Below, in pieces: positions 5,148 through 6,875 of a stretch of DNA of 6,875 nucleotides. Where the stretch lies: NCBI GenBank assembly GCA_031288885.1, contig JAITQP010000108.1, positions 1-6,875 on the forward strand. The letters are read 5' to 3'. This stretch comes from Prevotellaceae bacterium. Its GTDB lineage: Bacteria; Bacteroidota; Bacteroidia; Bacteroidales; UBA932. A program made the position numbers and the translations under genes. Position 1 is the first letter of the stretch; each line of letters starts with the position of its first letter. The notes beneath the pieces were generated by a model. That model was not told the origin of the DNA. It was given only the letters and a program-made list of their open reading frames with translations, and made no database searches.

Positions 5148-6875
5148 TTCCTCCCCACTTCAGCCAAGGAGCTCCGCGAGCGCGGATGGGACAGCCTCGA
5201 CGTTATCCTCTTTACGGGCGACGCCTACGTTGACCACCCTTCGTTTGGGGCGGCGGTCATCGGCCGCACGCTCGAGGCGCAGGGCTACCGCGTGGCGATT
5301 GTGCCCCAGCCCAACTGGCGCGACGACCTGCGCGACTTTAAGAAGCTGGGCGCGCCGCGCCTCTTCTTTGGCGTCACCTCCGGCAGCATGGACAGCATGG
5401 TAAACCGCTACACCGCCAACAAGCGCCTGCGCAGCGCCGACGCCTACACGCCCGACGGGCGCAACGACATGCGTCCGGACTACGCCGCCTGCGTGTACGC
5501 GCAAGCGCTCAAGTCGCTATTCCCGCAAACGCCCGTCGTGCTTGGCGGCATTGAAGCCTCGCTGCGCCGCCTTACCCACTACGACTACTGGCAAGACGCC
5601 CTGCGCCCAAGCATCCTCCACGCCACCCGCGCCGACCTGCTGGTGTACGGCATGGGCGAAAAGCCGATACTCGAAATCGCGCGCCGGCTCCGCAGCGGCG
5701 AGGCGGCGGATGCGCTGACGGATATTCCGCAAACAGCCTTCCTGCGCCGCTCAGACGAAGGCCTGCCCCGCGAGGGCAGCAAAACCATTACGCTTCACTC
5801 CTTTGAGGAGTGCCGAAAAAGCAAAGCTAAATTTGCGGAAAATTTTGTGCGCATCGAGGAGGAGTCGAACAAGCTGCACGCCGCAACGCTGCGGGAAAGG
5901 GTGGGGGATGCGGTCGTGGTGGTCAACCCGCCCTATCCGCCCATGAGCGAGCAGGAGCTGGACGCCTCGTTCGACCTGCCCTACACGCGCCTGCCCCATC
6001 CGCGCTACAAGGGTAAGCGCATATCCGCCTACGAAATGGTGAAGCACTCCATCAACATCCACCGCGGCTGCTTTGGGGGGTGCAGCTTTTGCACCATCTC
6101 CATGCATCAGGGCAAGCTGGTGGCAAGCCGCTCGCCGCAGTCCGTGCTGGAGGAGGTGAAAAAGGTGTCCGCCCTGCCGGACTTCAAGGGCTACCTCTCC
6201 GACGTGGGCGGCCCCTCGGCAAACATGTACAGGATGCAGGGCAAAAACCCTGCCGCCTGCGCCAAGTGCGCGCGCTACTCGTGCCTGCACCCGCAGCGGT
6301 GCGCAAACCTGAACATCGACCCAGCACCGCTGCTCGACCTCTACGCCAAAATCCGCGCCCTGCCGAGCATAAAAAAAGCCTTTGTGAGCAGCGGCATTCG
6401 CTACGACTTGTTCCTCAGCGAGCATGGGTTTTTGGACGAGGCCTCCTGCGAGTATTTTTGTACGCTGCTGCGCCACCACGTCTCCGGTCGGCTCAAGGTC
6501 GCGCCGGAGCACACCGCCGGCGCAACGCTGGCCGCCATGCGCAAGCCTCCCTACGCGCTGTTCGATGCGCTGAAGCGCCTCTTTGACGCGCAAAACCGCG
6601 ACGAACATTTGCGCCTGCAGCTCATTCCCTATTTTATCTCCAGCCACCCCGCCTGCACCAACGCCGACATGCAGCAGCTGGCAAGCATCACGCGGCGGCA
6701 GGGCTTCCGGCTGGAGCAGGTGCAGGACTTTACGCCAACCCCCATGACGCTAAGCTCCACCATGTACTACACCGGCATAAACCCCTACACCAAAGAAAAA
6801 ATCTACGTGCCCCGAACTCGGGAGGAAAAGCTGAAGCAAAACAGCTACTTTTTTTGGTATAAAAATCAGAATTAA
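5142..6875 (+). CDS. YgiQ-family (UPF0313) radical SAM protein
   Basis: A cytoplasmic iron-sulfur protein of 577 aa from the proposed TTG start; the family's reaction and substrate are unknown. The N-terminal block has the family sequence LPTSAKELRERGWD and VILFTGDAYVDHPSFGAA, followed by PQPNW and RLTHYDYW. The radical SAM site is HRGCFGGCSFC, with the CxxxCxxC cysteines at 310, 314 and 317. A second cysteine group (373, 376, 381, 387; CAKC...SC...RC) follows and is typical of the family. GIRYDL and LKVAPEHT come next, and the C-terminal DUF3362-like region (QDFTPTPMTLSSTMYYTG...) ends at a TAA on the last base. No in-frame ATG or GTG precedes the conserved N-terminus. TTG 5142 gives IFLPTS, the start expected for the family, without a ribosome-binding site. 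In-frame TTG codons at 5067, 5076 and 5082 would add 20-25 atypical residues and overlap the promoter. It is shorter than E. coli YgiQ (about 740 aa) but complete in the conserved core. Confidence 0.92.
   Translation: MIFLPTSAKELRERGWDSLDVILFTGDAYVDHPSFGAAVIGRTLEAQGYRVAIVPQPNWRDDLRDFKKLGAPRLFFGVTSGSMDSMVNRYTANKRLRSADAYTPDGRNDMRPDYAACVYAQALKSLFPQTPVVLGGIEASLRRLTHYDYWQDALRPSILHATRADLLVYGMGEKPILEIARRLRSGEAADALTDIPQTAFLRRSDEGLPREGSKTITLHSFEECRKSKAKFAENFVRIEEESNKLHAATLRERVGDAVVVVNPPYPPMSEQELDASFDLPYTRLPHPRYKGKRISAYEMVKHSINIHRGCFGGCSFCTISMHQGKLVASRSPQSVLEEVKKVSALPDFKGYLSDVGGPSANMYRMQGKNPAACAKCARYSCLHPQRCANLNIDPAPLLDLYAKIRALPSIKKAFVSSGIRYDLFLSEHGFLDEASCEYFCTLLRHHVSGRLKVAPEHTAGATLAAMRKPPYALFDALKRLFDAQNRDEHLRLQLIPYFISSHPACTNADMQQLASITRRQGFRLEQVQDFTPTPMTLSSTMYYTGINPYTKEKIYVPRTREEKLKQNSYFFWYKNQN

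Noticed and set aside
5751..6647. 298-aa minus-strand open frame opposite the radical SAM gene
   Set aside because: It lies wholly antisense to a strongly supported gene with clear conserved motifs. High-GC coding DNA often leaves long open frames on the other strand, and its product has no recognisable domain.

Overview
The window looks like a stretch of a Bacteroidetes (probably Bacteroidales) chromosome of moderately high coding GC. The grounds are a Bacteroidetes-style TonB-dependent receptor, several exported lipoproteins and envelope proteins, A-rich leaders without Shine-Dalgarno sequences, and two divergent promoters whose -7 boxes read TAACTTTG, matching the TAnnTTTG consensus of Bacteroidetes primary sigma factors. 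No species can be named from the sequence.

Layout. Bases 1-630 hold no convincing gene. They hold three hairpins in a row (3-93), the last of which reads as a minus-strand intrinsic terminator, then a GC-rich near-palindrome (120-144), a very long uninterrupted (TG)41 microsatellite (150-231), a short degenerate heptanucleotide repeat (240-277), about 300 bases of apparently non-coding DNA, and a perfect 16-bp stem-loop (575-609). Bases 634-4946 hold four minus-strand genes, transcribed from right to left: an exported, probably outer-membrane beta-barrel protein of 270 aa (4134-4946), an unknown lipoprotein of 221 aa (3456-4121, 12 bases behind it), a TonB-dependent outer-membrane receptor of 665 aa (1279-3276), and a lipoprotein with a permuted papain-like (YiiX/YebB-type) hydrolase fold (634-1260, 18 bases behind the receptor). 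A long heptanucleotide tandem repeat (3331-3457) fills the space between the second and third genes. The short gaps, and the absence of a recognisable promoter in front of the receptor, suggest one envelope operon driven from about 4970, though the repeat tract could split it in two.

Bases 4947-5141 are a divergent promoter region containing an 18-bp tandem duplication that overlaps the minus-strand promoter. On the plus strand lies a full-length YgiQ-family (UPF0313) radical SAM protein running to the last base of the window (5142-6875). It has no in-frame ATG or GTG ahead of its conserved N-terminal block. Its leader is a third heptad tract, and its most plausible start is a TTG at the end of that tract.

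How the genes may work together: the four minus-strand products all carry export signals and could form an envelope system, with a TonB-driven receptor for an unknown ligand, accessory surface or periplasmic proteins, and a cysteine hydrolase acting on an envelope or imported substrate. That is inference from adjacency. No substrate is shown by the sequence, and no riboswitch, SusD-like partner or metal or haem signature was recognised. The most unusual aspect of the window is its repeat content: a long dinucleotide tract and three heptad-periodic tracts, placed between or in front of genes.
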